64,000 nt of DNA from Streptomyces albidoflavus (lineage in GTDB: Bacteria; Actinomycetota; Actinomycetes; Streptomycetales; Streptomycetaceae), in contig NZ_JOII01000003.1 of assembly GCF_000719955.1 (NCBI RefSeq), forward strand, positions 268,224 through 332,223, in the 5' to 3' direction. Position 1 is the stretch's first letter. Each line of letters opens with the position of its first letter. Below are positions 34,578 to 42,205 of this stretch, in pieces. Position numbers and translations under genes: made by a program. Under the pieces are notes generated by a model. It was not told the DNA's origin and searched no databases. It saw nothing but the letters and a program-made list of their open reading frames with translations.

Positions 34578-34934
34578 TCAGGCGGAGGCGCCGAGCCGGT
34601 CGGCGTACTCGAAGACCGAGCCGTCCGGGTGCATCGCGACCAGGGTGCGCCCGGCCGGTGTCGCCACCGGGCCCGCGATCACGGCGGCGCCGGAGGCGGC
34701 GAGGACCTGCCCGGTCTGCTCCACGTCGGCCACGGCGATGGTCGCGGCGACCTTCCGCAGCACGTCCAGGTCGGCCTTGGGCCCGCTCATCAGCAGGAAG
34801 CAGCCGACGGCGGCGACGGAGACGCCGCCCTGCTGGTGCCGCATCGCCCGGCTGCCCGCCAGCCGCTCGTAGAACGGCACCGCGGCCTCCAGATCCTCGA
34901 CGCAGATCCGCAGTGTGGTCCCCAGGATTTCCAC
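34578..34934 (-). CDS. VOC-family (glyoxalase/dioxygenase-like) protein
   Basis: A 118-residue single VOC domain (ILGTTLRICVEDLEAAVPFYERLAG... ending MHPDGSVFEYAD) with the usual paired beta-alpha-beta-beta-beta modules. Metal ligands cannot be assigned confidently: the C-terminal Glu of FEYAD is present, but the first usual His position is not obvious. It starts with GTG. Convergent with the DUF5107 gene, only seven bases between stops. Function unknown; such proteins act in resistance or isomerisation. Confidence 0.82.
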   Translation of the reverse strand: MEILGTTLRICVEDLEAAVPFYERLAGSRAMRHQQGGVSVAAVGCFLLMSGPKADLDVLRKVAATIAVADVEQTGQVLAASGAAVIAGPVATPAGRTLVAMHPDGSVFEYADRLGASA

Positions 34935-35149
34935 GCTTCACCCATTCCAGACGCTCCGGCCCGCACGCTCGCGGTTGACCTCGCCGCACGACACCGGGCG
35001 GAGGAAGATCCGAAGCCCGCGCGACGCCCTCATGATGGCACGCCGCGTCCCTACCGTCAGGTCCCCGCCGAGGCCTCAACTCCCTTCAGGGGAACGGCCC
35101 TCTTCGGCGACCAGTCGTGACATGGCGTCTCGTCGCGACCGCCCCGGCC

Positions 35150-36031
35150 TCAGAACAGCAGCACCACCTTCCCCGGCAGCCCGCCCGCCTCGAACCGCTC
35201 GTGGGCCGTGCGGACCCGCCCGACCGGATGGTGCTCGGCGACCCGCACCCGCAGCGCGCCCGCGTCGGCCAGTTCCACCACCCGGGCCAGATCCGTGCTG
35301 CTCTCCTGGACGTAACTCTTGGCCGCGTCCGGCACGTCGGGGAGCGGGGTGTCGGCCACGGAGACGTAGCGGCCGCCCTCGGTGAGGCTCGCGGAGAGGT
35401 CCACCCCGGCGGTGTCGAGCACGGCGTCGTAGGCGCCCCGGGGCAGCGACGCCGGGTCGTGTGTCACCGTCGCGGCCCCCAACTCCCGCGCCACTGCCAC
35501 GTGTCCGGGGCGGGAGACCAGTCCGTCGACCGTCATCCCCGCCAGCCGCGCCAGTTGCACGGCCAGTCCGCCCACCGCTCCGGCGGCCCCGGCCACCAGC
35601 AGGCGCCCGCCGGGCCGGGGGCGCAGTGCGGCGACCGCCTGCACGGCGGCGGTTCCGGCGAGCGGGAGTGCGGCGGCCTCGGCGAGGCTCAGGGTGGCCG
35701 GTGCGGGGGTCAGCAACCGCTGCGGCAGGGCGACCAGTTCGGCCCAGGTGCCGAGGCCGGTGGCGATCTGCGCCGACATGGCGAGGATCCGGTCGCCCGG
35801 TGCGAAGCCGGGCGCGCGGCTGGCGACGACGATGCCGGCCAGGTCCCAGCCGAGGGTCGCCGGGAGGGCCGGCCCGGTCTCCTCCCAGGCCCGCGTCTTC
35901 CAGTCCACCGGGTTGAGGCTGCTCGCCACCGTCCGTACGAGCACCTCGCCCGGACCGCACACGGGCTCGGGCACCTCCCGGACGGTGAGTACCTCGGGGC
36001 CTCCGTGAACGTCCATCTGCACGGCACGCAT
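35150..36031 (-). CDS. NADP-dependent zinc-type alcohol dehydrogenase / quinone oxidoreductase
   Basis: A 293-residue MDR-superfamily oxidoreductase. It has the N-terminal GroES-like domain (SSLNPVDWKTR, LGWDLAGIV), the nucleotide-binding motif AGAAGAVGG at about 170-178, and no catalytic zinc cysteines, so it is a quinone-oxidoreductase-like enzyme. It is divergent from a MerR gene, and its promoter has the stretched spacer with central dyad typical of MerR control. Induction by an electrophile or quinone is likely. Confidence 0.9.
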   Translation of the reverse strand: MRAVQMDVHGGPEVLTVREVPEPVCGPGEVLVRTVASSLNPVDWKTRAWEETGPALPATLGWDLAGIVVASRAPGFAPGDRILAMSAQIATGLGTWAELVALPQRLLTPAPATLSLAEAAALPLAGTAAVQAVAALRPRPGGRLLVAGAAGAVGGLAVQLARLAGMTVDGLVSRPGHVAVARELGAATVTHDPASLPRGAYDAVLDTAGVDLSASLTEGGRYVSVADTPLPDVPDAAKSYVQESSTDLARVVELADAGALRVRVAEHHPVGRVRTAHERFEAGGLPGKVVLLF

Positions 36032-36089
36032 GACACCACTCCTCGGGAACGGGCGGGCGTCGCCCCATTGACCTGGCCGCTGTGAGGAG

Positions 36090-36121
36090 ACGCTAAAGTC
36101 TCACATCCGTGTGAGAGTCAA
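36090..36121 (-). promoter_or_regulatory. MerR-type promoter of the oxidoreductase gene
   Basis: On the minus strand a -35 TTGACT (36116-36121) and a -10 TAGCGT (36090-36095) are separated by 20 bases, two or three more than optimal. The spacer contains a perfect dyad TCTCACA-N4-TGTGAGA (36099-36116). Long spacers with such dyads are the signature of MerR-activated promoters. The region also lies upstream of the merR gene itself. Confidence 0.8.
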
Positions 36122-36139
36122 CCCCGGGGGAGGGGCGCG

Positions 36140-36511
36140 ATGCGCATCGGCGAGATGGTGCGGCGGACCGGCGTCAGCGAACGGCTGCTGCGCTACTACG
36201 AGGAGCAGGGGCTGCTCGCCCCGGACCGCCTGCCGAGCGGCTACCGGGTGTACGCCGAGGGGGACGTCGAGACGGTGCGGCGGGTCCGCACGCTGCTCAA
36301 CGCCGGGCTCACCACCGCGACCATCGCCCGCGTCCTCCCGTGCGTCCGCGAGGAGGGGGAGCGACTGGTGCCGGTCTGCTCCGGCCTGGTCGCCGAACTC
36401 CGCCGGGAGCGGGAGCGGATCACCCGCGCCATCGACGACCTGCTCTCCTCACGTACCCTCCTGGACGGCGTCATCGAGGCTCCCCGAACAGCTCGTCCAG
36501 GTGGTGGGTGA
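36140..36511 (+). CDS. MerR-family transcriptional regulator
   Basis: A 123-residue regulator. The N-terminal winged helix-turn-helix is MRIGEMVRRTGVSERLLRYYEEQGLLAPDR..., followed by the dimerisation coiled coil (about residues 75-112). A short tail has a single Cys in each of VLPCVRE and VPVCSG. It probably activates the divergent oxidoreductase gene through the dyad at 36099-36116. GGGGAGGGG precedes the ATG. Its 3' end overlaps the convergent tetR gene by 41 bases. Confidence 0.92.
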   Translation: MRIGEMVRRTGVSERLLRYYEEQGLLAPDRLPSGYRVYAEGDVETVRRVRTLLNAGLTTATIARVLPCVREEGERLVPVCSGLVAELRRERERITRAIDDLLSSRTLLDGVIEAPRTARPGGG

Positions 36512-37070
36512 GGACGGCGAGCGCCGCGTCCCCCGTGCGCTGTCCGCCCAGCACGCTTGAGCCCAGCCCGTTGACCATGGCCAGCAGCCCGGCCGCCGTC
36601 ATCACCGGGTCGCGTTCCGGGGCGACCTCCCCGGACTCCTGGGCCGCGCCGATCTGCCGGGCGAGGAAGCCCTCCAGCAGGTCGGGCTGGGCCGTGGCCT
36701 GCTTCTCCAGCGCCGGATCGCCGAGGACCAGCGTGTAGTAGGCCGCGTAGGTGCGGGTGATGCGGCGGCTCTCGGCGTCGGTCGGCAGGATGCTCGTCAG
36801 GATGGCCGTCACGGTGGAGCGCGGCGTGGGCGGGGTGCCGGCCGCCCGGACGAACCGGTCCATCCTCGCCTGGAGCTGAGTGCCGAGGCGGGCGAGCGCG
36901 TCCAGCAGGAGCGCCTGCTTGGTCGTGAAGTAGTACTGCACCAGCCGCAGGGAGACCCCTGCCTCGGCGGCGACCGCCCGCATGCTCGCCGACTGCAAGC
37001 CCTCGGTGTCGGCGATGCGCAGCAGCGCCTCGGCGATCTGCTTCCTGCGTTCCTCGTGGTCGACCGGCAT
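36471..37070 (-). CDS. TetR-family transcriptional regulator
   Basis: A 199-residue repressor with N-terminal helix-turn-helix (RKQIAEALLRIADTEGLQSASMRAVAAEAGVSLRLVQYYF) and a BetI-like helical C-terminal domain. ATG at 37070 is preceded by GGAGGAG. It is divergent from an alpha/beta-hydrolase gene, and two copies of an operator lie between them. So it very likely represses the hydrolase and itself, with a hydrolase substrate or product as inducer. The 3' end overlaps the merR 3' end. Confidence 0.92.
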   Translation of the reverse strand: MPVDHEERRKQIAEALLRIADTEGLQSASMRAVAAEAGVSLRLVQYYFTTKQALLLDALARLGTQLQARMDRFVRAAGTPPTPRSTVTAILTSILPTDAESRRITRTYAAYYTLVLGDPALEKQATAQPDLLEGFLARQIGAAQESGEVAPERDPVMTAAGLLAMVNGLGSSVLGGQRTGDAALAVLTHHLDELFGEPR

Positions 37071-37096
37071 GACGCCGCTCCTCCCCTTCCGGTGGT

Positions 37097-37132
37097 GGTA
37101 CAGGTGTACCAAGGGTGTGGTACACCTGTACC
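37097..37132. promoter_or_regulatory. double TetR operator between tetR and hydrolase genes
   Basis: Two 14-bp near-palindromes, GGTACA-GG-TGTACC (37097-37110) and GGTACA-CC-TGTACC (37119-37132), are separated by 8 bases. Each has 6-bp perfect arms, and one is the exact reverse complement of the other. The second abuts the hydrolase ATG at 37133, leaving no room for a ribosome site. Confidence 0.85.
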
Positions 37133-37996
37133 ATGAGCATAGGCGAGTTCAAGAGCGACAAGGCGGCACAGCGGTACCGCGCGACCTACGCGTACGTCCT
37201 CGACCAGGTCTGGCCCGGTCCGCGCACCGCCGTCGACGTGTCCACCTCCTTCGGCACCACCCGCGTCCTGCGGGTGGGCCCGGCGAGTGCCGAGCCGATC
37301 GTCCTGCTGCCCGGCGCGGGCGGCAACTCCCTGATGTGGCACGGGTACGTCGAGGCGCTGGCCGCCCACCGCACGGTGATCGCCGTCGACACGGTCGGCG
37401 AGGCCGGGGCGAGCACGCAGACCGCGCCGGTCGCCGACGGGCGGGACGGCGCGGCCTGGCTGGAGGAGGTGCTCGACGGACTGGAGGCGAGCGCGGCCCA
37501 CGTGGTCGGCTGCTCGTACGGCGGCTGGCTGGCGCTGAACCACCAGATCCACCACCCCGGCCGGACCGCCACCCTGACCCTCCTCGACCCGGCGGGATTC
37601 GCCGACCCGGGCCGGCGGTTCTACACCTGGCTGATCGCCGGCGGACTGGCCGGCCTGGCGCCGCGCGCCCTCCGGCCGCGACTGGCCCGGCTGGTGGGCA
37701 ACACCGCGATCCTGGACGCGGAGCTGATGCGGCTGGGCCGCGCCGGGGTCGGGTTCCGCCGCGCGCTGCCCGCCGCCCGGGTCCTGACCGACGAGGAGCT
37801 GGGCCGGCTGACCGCACCCGCGCTCTTCCTGCTCGGCGAGCGCAGCACCCTGCACGAGGCGCGCGAGGTGGCCGCCCGGGTCGGCGCGCTGGTGGACACC
37901 GTCGAGGTGGAGATCGTGCCCGGCGCGGGCCACGCGCTGCCCACCGACCAGCCGGCCCTGGTCGCCGGACGCATCCTGGAGATGGCCGGGCGGTAG
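37133..37996 (+). CDS. alpha/beta-hydrolase
   Basis: A 287-residue cytoplasmic alpha/beta-hydrolase of the carboxylesterase/haloperoxidase-like type. The oxyanion region is LLPGAGGNS at 58-66, the nucleophile S128 in GCSYGG, and the catalytic His in VPGAGHALPTDQP near the C-terminus. The second TetR operator ends at the base before the start codon, so translation may be leaderless or use an unusual initiation. Natural substrate unknown. Confidence 0.9.
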   Translation: MSIGEFKSDKAAQRYRATYAYVLDQVWPGPRTAVDVSTSFGTTRVLRVGPASAEPIVLLPGAGGNSLMWHGYVEALAAHRTVIAVDTVGEAGASTQTAPVADGRDGAAWLEEVLDGLEASAAHVVGCSYGGWLALNHQIHHPGRTATLTLLDPAGFADPGRRFYTWLIAGGLAGLAPRALRPRLARLVGNTAILDAELMRLGRAGVGFRRALPAARVLTDEELGRLTAPALFLLGERSTLHEAREVAARVGALVDTVEVEIVPGAGHALPTDQPALVAGRILEMAGR

Positions 37997-38015
37997 GGGG
38001 CCGGCGGCACACACG

Positions 38016-38064
38016 CGGCCGGGGCCGGACCTGGGTGGTGTGTACCCAGGTCCGGCCCCGGCCG
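38016..38064. terminator. bidirectional hairpin terminator
   Basis: 21-bp perfect arms (core GGCCGGACCTGGGT and its complement) with a 7-nt loop lie between the convergent hydrolase and LysM/M23 genes. Confidence 0.88.
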
Positions 38065-38099
38065 GTGGTGAGGAGAGACCCGGCGGTGCCGGGGGAGCG

Positions 38100-39041
38100 T
38101 CAGACGGAGACGCCGTGACCGCGCAGGTAGGCCAGCGGGTCGATGTCCGAGCCGTAGCTCGGGCCGGTGCGGACCTCGAAGTGCAGGTGCGGGCCGGTGG
38201 AGTTGCCGGTCGAGCCGGAGAGGCCGATCTGCTGGCCGGGCGTGACGGTCTGGCCGGACGAGACCGAGAGCGACGACAGGTGGGCGTACTGGGAGTACTT
38301 GCCGTCGGCGTGCTTGATGACGACCTCGTTGCCGTACGAGCCGCTCCAGCCGGCGGAGACGACGGTGCCGGCGCCGATGGCCTTGACCGAGGTGCCCGAG
38401 GAGGCGGAGAAGTCGACACCGGTGTGGTAGCCGGAGGACCAGCTGCCGCCGGAGGCGCGGTACGCGGTGGAGGCGGAGGCCTCGACCGGGCGGACCCAGT
38501 CGCCGGAGGCGGCGGCGGGCTGCTCGGCCTGCTCGGCCTCGGGCTTGGCCGGGGCGGCCGGCTTCGGCGCGGTCTCGGTCTTCTGGGCGGTGGAGGCGCC
38601 GGTGTCGGCCTTGGGCGCGGCCTGCTTCGGCGCGCTCTGCGGCTTGGCCGGGGCCTGCTTCGGGGCCTCGGCGGCGGTGCCGTCCACCGAGAGCTTCATG
38701 CCCGGGAGGATCAGGTTCGGGTTGGAGCCGACGACCTCGCGGTTGTCCTGGTAGAGCTGCTCCCAGCCACCGTCGACGTGCTGCTCGTCGGCGATCTTGG
38801 CCAGGTAGTCGCCGACGGCGACCTCGTAGGTCTCGGCGGCGGCGTTCTTCGGCGCCTGCTGCTGAGCGGCGGCGACGGCCTGCTGGACGGCGACCGACTG
38901 CGGCGCCGACTTCTCGGCGGCCTGTGCGTGGGCGGCGCCCATCAGCGGCAGGGCCAGAGCGGCGCTGCCCGAGCCGGCGATGGCCAGCGTGCGGGCTATG
39001 CGCATGGTCCTGGTACGGCGGTGCTTCCCCTTGGCGGGCAT
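38100..39041 (-). CDS. secreted LysM / M23 peptidoglycan endopeptidase
   Basis: Cell-wall hydrolase of 313 residues. The signal peptide has an Arg/Lys-rich start and cleavage near AHA-QA at about residue 39. A LysM-like domain covers about 70-118 (YEVAVGDYLAKIADE...ILPGMKLSV). An Ala/Pro/Lys/Gln linker runs from about 120 to 180. The C-terminal M23 domain has zinc residues in GYHTGVDF and the HLHF motif, so cleavage of peptide cross-links is expected. Its leader carries a ydaO-type riboswitch, so expression should respond to c-di-AMP. Confidence 0.93.
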   Translation of the reverse strand: MPAKGKHRRTRTMRIARTLAIAGSGSAALALPLMGAAHAQAAEKSAPQSVAVQQAVAAAQQQAPKNAAAETYEVAVGDYLAKIADEQHVDGGWEQLYQDNREVVGSNPNLILPGMKLSVDGTAAEAPKQAPAKPQSAPKQAAPKADTGASTAQKTETAPKPAAPAKPEAEQAEQPAAASGDWVRPVEASASTAYRASGGSWSSGYHTGVDFSASSGTSVKAIGAGTVVSAGWSGSYGNEVVIKHADGKYSQYAHLSSLSVSSGQTVTPGQQIGLSGSTGNSTGPHLHFEVRTGPSYGSDIDPLAYLRGHGVSV

Positions 39042-39049
39042 GAAGGTTC

Positions 39050-39215
39050 CTCTCCGGCGCCTGCGAGGTGAGCTGTCGGGTTCGGGCTGGAGCTGCCCGG
39101 CCGCGCCGTGTGGCGCGGCTTCACCCCTAGCCGGGGCCGGTGGCGTGCGCGGTGCGCTGCTCCCGGTTCCGGCGGCTTACCTGGGTCCCCCGCTCCTGCC
39201 GTGGAAGGGTCGATG
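39050..39215 (-). ncRNA. ydaO/yuaA (c-di-AMP) riboswitch
   Basis: On the minus strand, three conserved ydaO blocks appear in order: GGGGACCCAGGTAA (about 39190-39176), AGGGGTGAAGCCG (about 39128-39116), and CCCGACAGCTCACC followed by TCGCAGGCG (39080-39058). A GC hairpin lies between the last two. The element ends about 15 bases before the start of a LysM/M23 gene, the class of gene this riboswitch controls in Streptomyces. The outer boundaries are approximate. Confidence 0.85.
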
Positions 39216-39533
39216 TGCGGATACCGGACGGCGGCAGGATTCGGCGGTCCATCCGGAATGACGGTGACCGTAGACGAGCCCGACTCCCGTGAACAAGCAG
39301 CGTGCGCGCCCCGGAAGTCGCTTTCTTGATCCTTTGTTCCGGGGGGTGGTCACCCTCCGTAGACTCGCGATCTTTCCGGGCGTGACGGGCGTTGTGCCCG
39401 GGCTCGCGGCGGCTGCCACGGACCGTGACGGCTATGACGCTGCTCACGGGGCGGGTTCAACGGCGTCCGACGCGGCGCCAATTGATGCATATGCAGCTCG
39501 ATGCCCTATTTGTCCGCAATGCGGGGTGGTGTA
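39216..39533 (-). promoter_or_regulatory. long upstream region of the LysM/M23 gene
   Basis: About 320 bases without a gene lie upstream of the riboswitch. They include an AT-rich patch at 39478-39515 holding a perfect palindrome TGCATATGCA (39486-39495), a reasonable promoter location for the minus strand. No coding sequence with proper codon bias is seen. Confidence 0.45.
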
Positions 39534-39581
39534 GGGGCCGCATAAGAGTGACGCTGTGTCACCTCGGTCGGGTGCGGCCCC
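39534..39581 (-). terminator. hairpin after the methyltransferase gene
   Basis: An outer 9-bp stem GGGGCCGCA/TGCGGCCCC encloses an inner hairpin GTGAC-N5-GTCAC (39548-39562). It begins 13 bases after the methyltransferase stop. Confidence 0.65.
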
Positions 39582-39594
39582 CGGTCCGCTCCGC

Positions 39595-40410
39595 TCAGGC
39601 GCGGCAGAGCAGCTCCCCGTGGAGCACCGCGAACCAGCCGTCGGGTGCCGCCGCCCACTGCCGCCAGGCCGCCGCGATCCGCTCCAGCTCCGCCCGGTCC
39701 GCGTACCCGAGGCCGGCCGCCCGCTCCGCGTACCCGGAGGCCGTCGTCCGGTCCGCCCACAGTCCGCCCCACCAGGCCCGTTCCTCCTCGTCGGCGTAGC
39801 ACCAGGCCGAGGCGGTCGCCGTGACCTCGGTGAACCCGGCCTCCAGGGCCCACGCTCGCAGCCGCCGCCCCGCGTCCGGCTCGCCGCCGCCCGCCCGTGC
39901 CACCGACCGGTACAGCTCCAGCCACCGGTCGAGCCCCGGGCCTGCCGGGTGCCAGGTCATCGCCGCGTAGTCCGCGTCCCGTACGGCGACCAGGCCGCCC
40001 GGCGCGCAGACCCGGCGCATCTCGCGCAGGGCGCCCACCGGGTCGCCGAGGTGCTGGAGCACCTGGTGGGCGTGGACCACGTCGAAGGAGGCGTCGGGGA
40101 AGGGGAGTGCCTGGGCGTCGCCGGTGCGGAAGGTGGTGTGGGTCAGGGAGCGTTCGGCGGCGGCCGAGCGGGCCGCGTCCAGGATCTCCCCGGCGCTGTC
40201 GATCCCGGTGACGTGGCCCTGCGGGACCAGGGCGGCGAGGTCGGCGGTGATCGTCCCCGGGCCGCACCCCACGTCCAGGACGCGGTGGTGCGGCTCCAGC
40301 GAGGAGAGGAGGTACCCGGCCGAGTTGGCGGCGGTGCGCCAGGTGTGGGAGCGCAGGACGGACTCGTGGTGGCCGTGGGTGTAGACGACGGCGGCGGGGT
40401 CGGTGGGCAC
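39595..40410 (-). CDS. class I SAM-dependent methyltransferase (UbiE-like)
   Basis: A 271-residue methyltransferase with motif I VLDVGCGPGTIT, the acidic residue in VTGIDSAGE, DAQALPFPDASFDVV, and the LREMRRVCAPGGLVAVRD post-motif region. The C-terminal third (SAWCYADEEERAWWGGLWADR) resembles UbiE/COQ5-like small-molecule methyltransferases. The GTG start follows GAGGAG by eight bases. It stands alone between terminators; substrate unknown. Confidence 0.9.
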   Translation of the reverse strand: MPTDPAAVVYTHGHHESVLRSHTWRTAANSAGYLLSSLEPHHRVLDVGCGPGTITADLAALVPQGHVTGIDSAGEILDAARSAAAERSLTHTTFRTGDAQALPFPDASFDVVHAHQVLQHLGDPVGALREMRRVCAPGGLVAVRDADYAAMTWHPAGPGLDRWLELYRSVARAGGGEPDAGRRLRAWALEAGFTEVTATASAWCYADEEERAWWGGLWADRTTASGYAERAAGLGYADRAELERIAAAWRQWAAAPDGWFAVLHGELLCRA

Positions 40411-40498
40411 GGGCGTTCTCCTCGCGGCGGGCAGGCGGACGGCGGACCGGGCGCCGGTGGCGGAGTCGCGCGACCGGCCCCGGTGCCGTGACCGTACA

Positions 40499-40548
40499 CG
40501 CGACGGCCCGCATGATGAGACCCCTGTCTCATCATGCGGGCCGTCGCG
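40499..40548 (-). terminator. 22-bp perfect hairpin terminator of the kinase/phosphatase gene
   Basis: Perfect 22-bp arms with a 6-nt loop (CCCCTG), 11 bases after the stop of the PAP2-kinase gene. It is among the longest uninterrupted stems in the window. Confidence 0.85.
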
Positions 40549-40559
40549 GTGGCGCGAGG

Positions 40560-42083
40560 TCAGAGGGTGAGCGGCCGGTACACCCGCAGCCCCTCGTGGA
40601 GCTTGTCCAGTTGCAGGCTCGCGCCCGCGTCGGTCACCTCGCCGTCGAAGGCCAGCGGCGTGCCCGGACTGATCCCGCCGATCCGCAGCCGCTGGACGCG
40701 TACCGCCGCGTGGAAGGGCGAGCGGGTCAGCGGGCCCGCCAGGGCCGCCGCGATGAGCCGGAACCCGGGGCCGCGTCCGCCGTGCACCGCGCGGACGTCG
40801 ATGAGGCCGTCGGCCAGGTCGACCCGGCGCCCGCCGGTCAGCCCCATCCGGCGGTAGGTGCAGTTGCCCGCGAAGAGGAGCCACAGGGGGCGCCGCTCAC
40901 CCTCCACCACCGCCTCCAGCGGATTGTCCCGGCGCCGGACCCGGGCCGCCGCCACCACGTCCGCGAGCCGCCCGCCGACCCGGCCCGACCAGCGCTCCCG
41001 CTCCCGGACCAGCTCCGGGTAGACGCCGAGGCTGAAGGTGTTGAGGAAGTACCCGGTCCGCTCCCCGGAACGGAAACGGCCCACGTCCACCGCGACGGCG
41101 TCGCCCGCCTCCACCGCCCGGCACAGCTCCTTCGGGTCCTCTATCCCGAGGTCGTAGGCGAAGTGGTTGAGGGTGCCGCCCGGCAGCACCGCCAGCGGCA
41201 GCCCGTGGTGCAGCGCCACCCCGGCCGCCGCGTTCACCGAGCCGTCGCCGCCGCAGATGCCGAGGGCCAGCGCGTGGCCCGCCGCCTTCTCCAGCTCCGC
41301 CACCAGCCCGTCGCCCCGGCACTCCACCACCTCGGCCTCGGGCAGCAGCTCGCGCAGCACCCGCGCCTTGTCGGGGGTACCGGCGCCCTGGTTCACCACC
41401 ATGACCAGGCCGTGGCCCCGGGGCAGCGCCGGTACGTCCACCAGCGGGCGGCCGGGGGAGGGGAGCTGGTCCCGGGTCGGCACCAGGCCGCGTACGGCGA
41501 AGGCGGCGCCCGCGCCCAGCGCCGCCCCGGCCAGCACGTCACCCGGGTAGTGCGCGCCGGTGTGGATGCGGGAGACGGCGACCGCCGCCGCCAGCGGGGC
41601 CACCGCCGCGCCCAGGCCCCGGGACTCCATCGCGACCCCGGTCGCGAAGGCCGCCGCCGAGGCCGCGTGGCCGGAGGGGAACGACGAGGTGATCGGCTGC
41701 CGCTTCAGCTGCCGTATCAGCGGTACCGACTCCAGCCCGGGGCGCTGCCGCCGCACCGTCCGCTTGCCGAGGGTGTTGATGGTCGCCGAGGCGAGCCCGA
41801 GCGAGGCGAGCCCCCGGACCGCCGCCCGGCGGGCGCGCGGCGAACCGGTCACCGCGAGCCCCGCCGCGACCGCGCCCCAGAGCAGGCCGTGGTTGGCGCT
41901 GCGGCTCAGCTTCGGCAGCACCCGGTCGGCGCCGGGCCAGCGGCGTGCCGCGACCGCCTCGAAGACGGTGCGGTCCAACGCGACCAGCCGCTCGGCCAGG
42001 GAAGCCGGGGGCTCCGGTGCGAACGCGGCGGGCACCTTGGGGCGCAGCCGGGCGGGCAGGGAGTTCACTGGGTCAGGACGCAT
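40560..42083 (-). CDS. PAP2 phosphatase fused to diacylglycerol kinase-like domain
   Basis: A 507-residue bifunctional lipid enzyme. The membrane PAP2 domain carries all three motifs: K107-x6-R114-P115, PSGH at 136-139, and S170-R171-x5-H177-x3-D181. From about residue 225 a diacylglycerol/sphingosine kinase catalytic domain follows, with GICGGDGSVNAAAG, LPGGTLNHFAYDLG and the C-terminal FDGEV element. The two activities oppose each other (dephosphorylation and phosphorylation of lipids), suggesting a role in lipid turnover or salvage of undecaprenyl- or phosphatidic-type lipids. Confidence 0.92.
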   Translation of the reverse strand: MRPDPVNSLPARLRPKVPAAFAPEPPASLAERLVALDRTVFEAVAARRWPGADRVLPKLSRSANHGLLWGAVAAGLAVTGSPRARRAAVRGLASLGLASATINTLGKRTVRRQRPGLESVPLIRQLKRQPITSSFPSGHAASAAAFATGVAMESRGLGAAVAPLAAAVAVSRIHTGAHYPGDVLAGAALGAGAAFAVRGLVPTRDQLPSPGRPLVDVPALPRGHGLVMVVNQGAGTPDKARVLRELLPEAEVVECRGDGLVAELEKAAGHALALGICGGDGSVNAAAGVALHHGLPLAVLPGGTLNHFAYDLGIEDPKELCRAVEAGDAVAVDVGRFRSGERTGYFLNTFSLGVYPELVRERERWSGRVGGRLADVVAAARVRRRDNPLEAVVEGERRPLWLLFAGNCTYRRMGLTGGRRVDLADGLIDVRAVHGGRGPGFRLIAAALAGPLTRSPFHAAVRVQRLRIGGISPGTPLAFDGEVTDAGASLQLDKLHEGLRVYRPLTL

Positions 42084-42205
42084 GCGGCACGGGTACCCCC
42101 GCGCGCCCCGCTCACCCGCGACGGCGCGCGACTGCGGGCGCGTCCGTCACCGGAACGGGCGCCCGCCCCCGGCGTGCGCGCCCGCGCGGGGTGAGGATGG
42201 ACCCC

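Noticed and set aside
39392..39799. Small open frame at the AT-rich region upstream of the LysM/M23 gene
   Set aside because: It runs across a terminator hairpin into the antisense of a methyltransferase gene, and its codon bias is wrong in the non-overlapping part.
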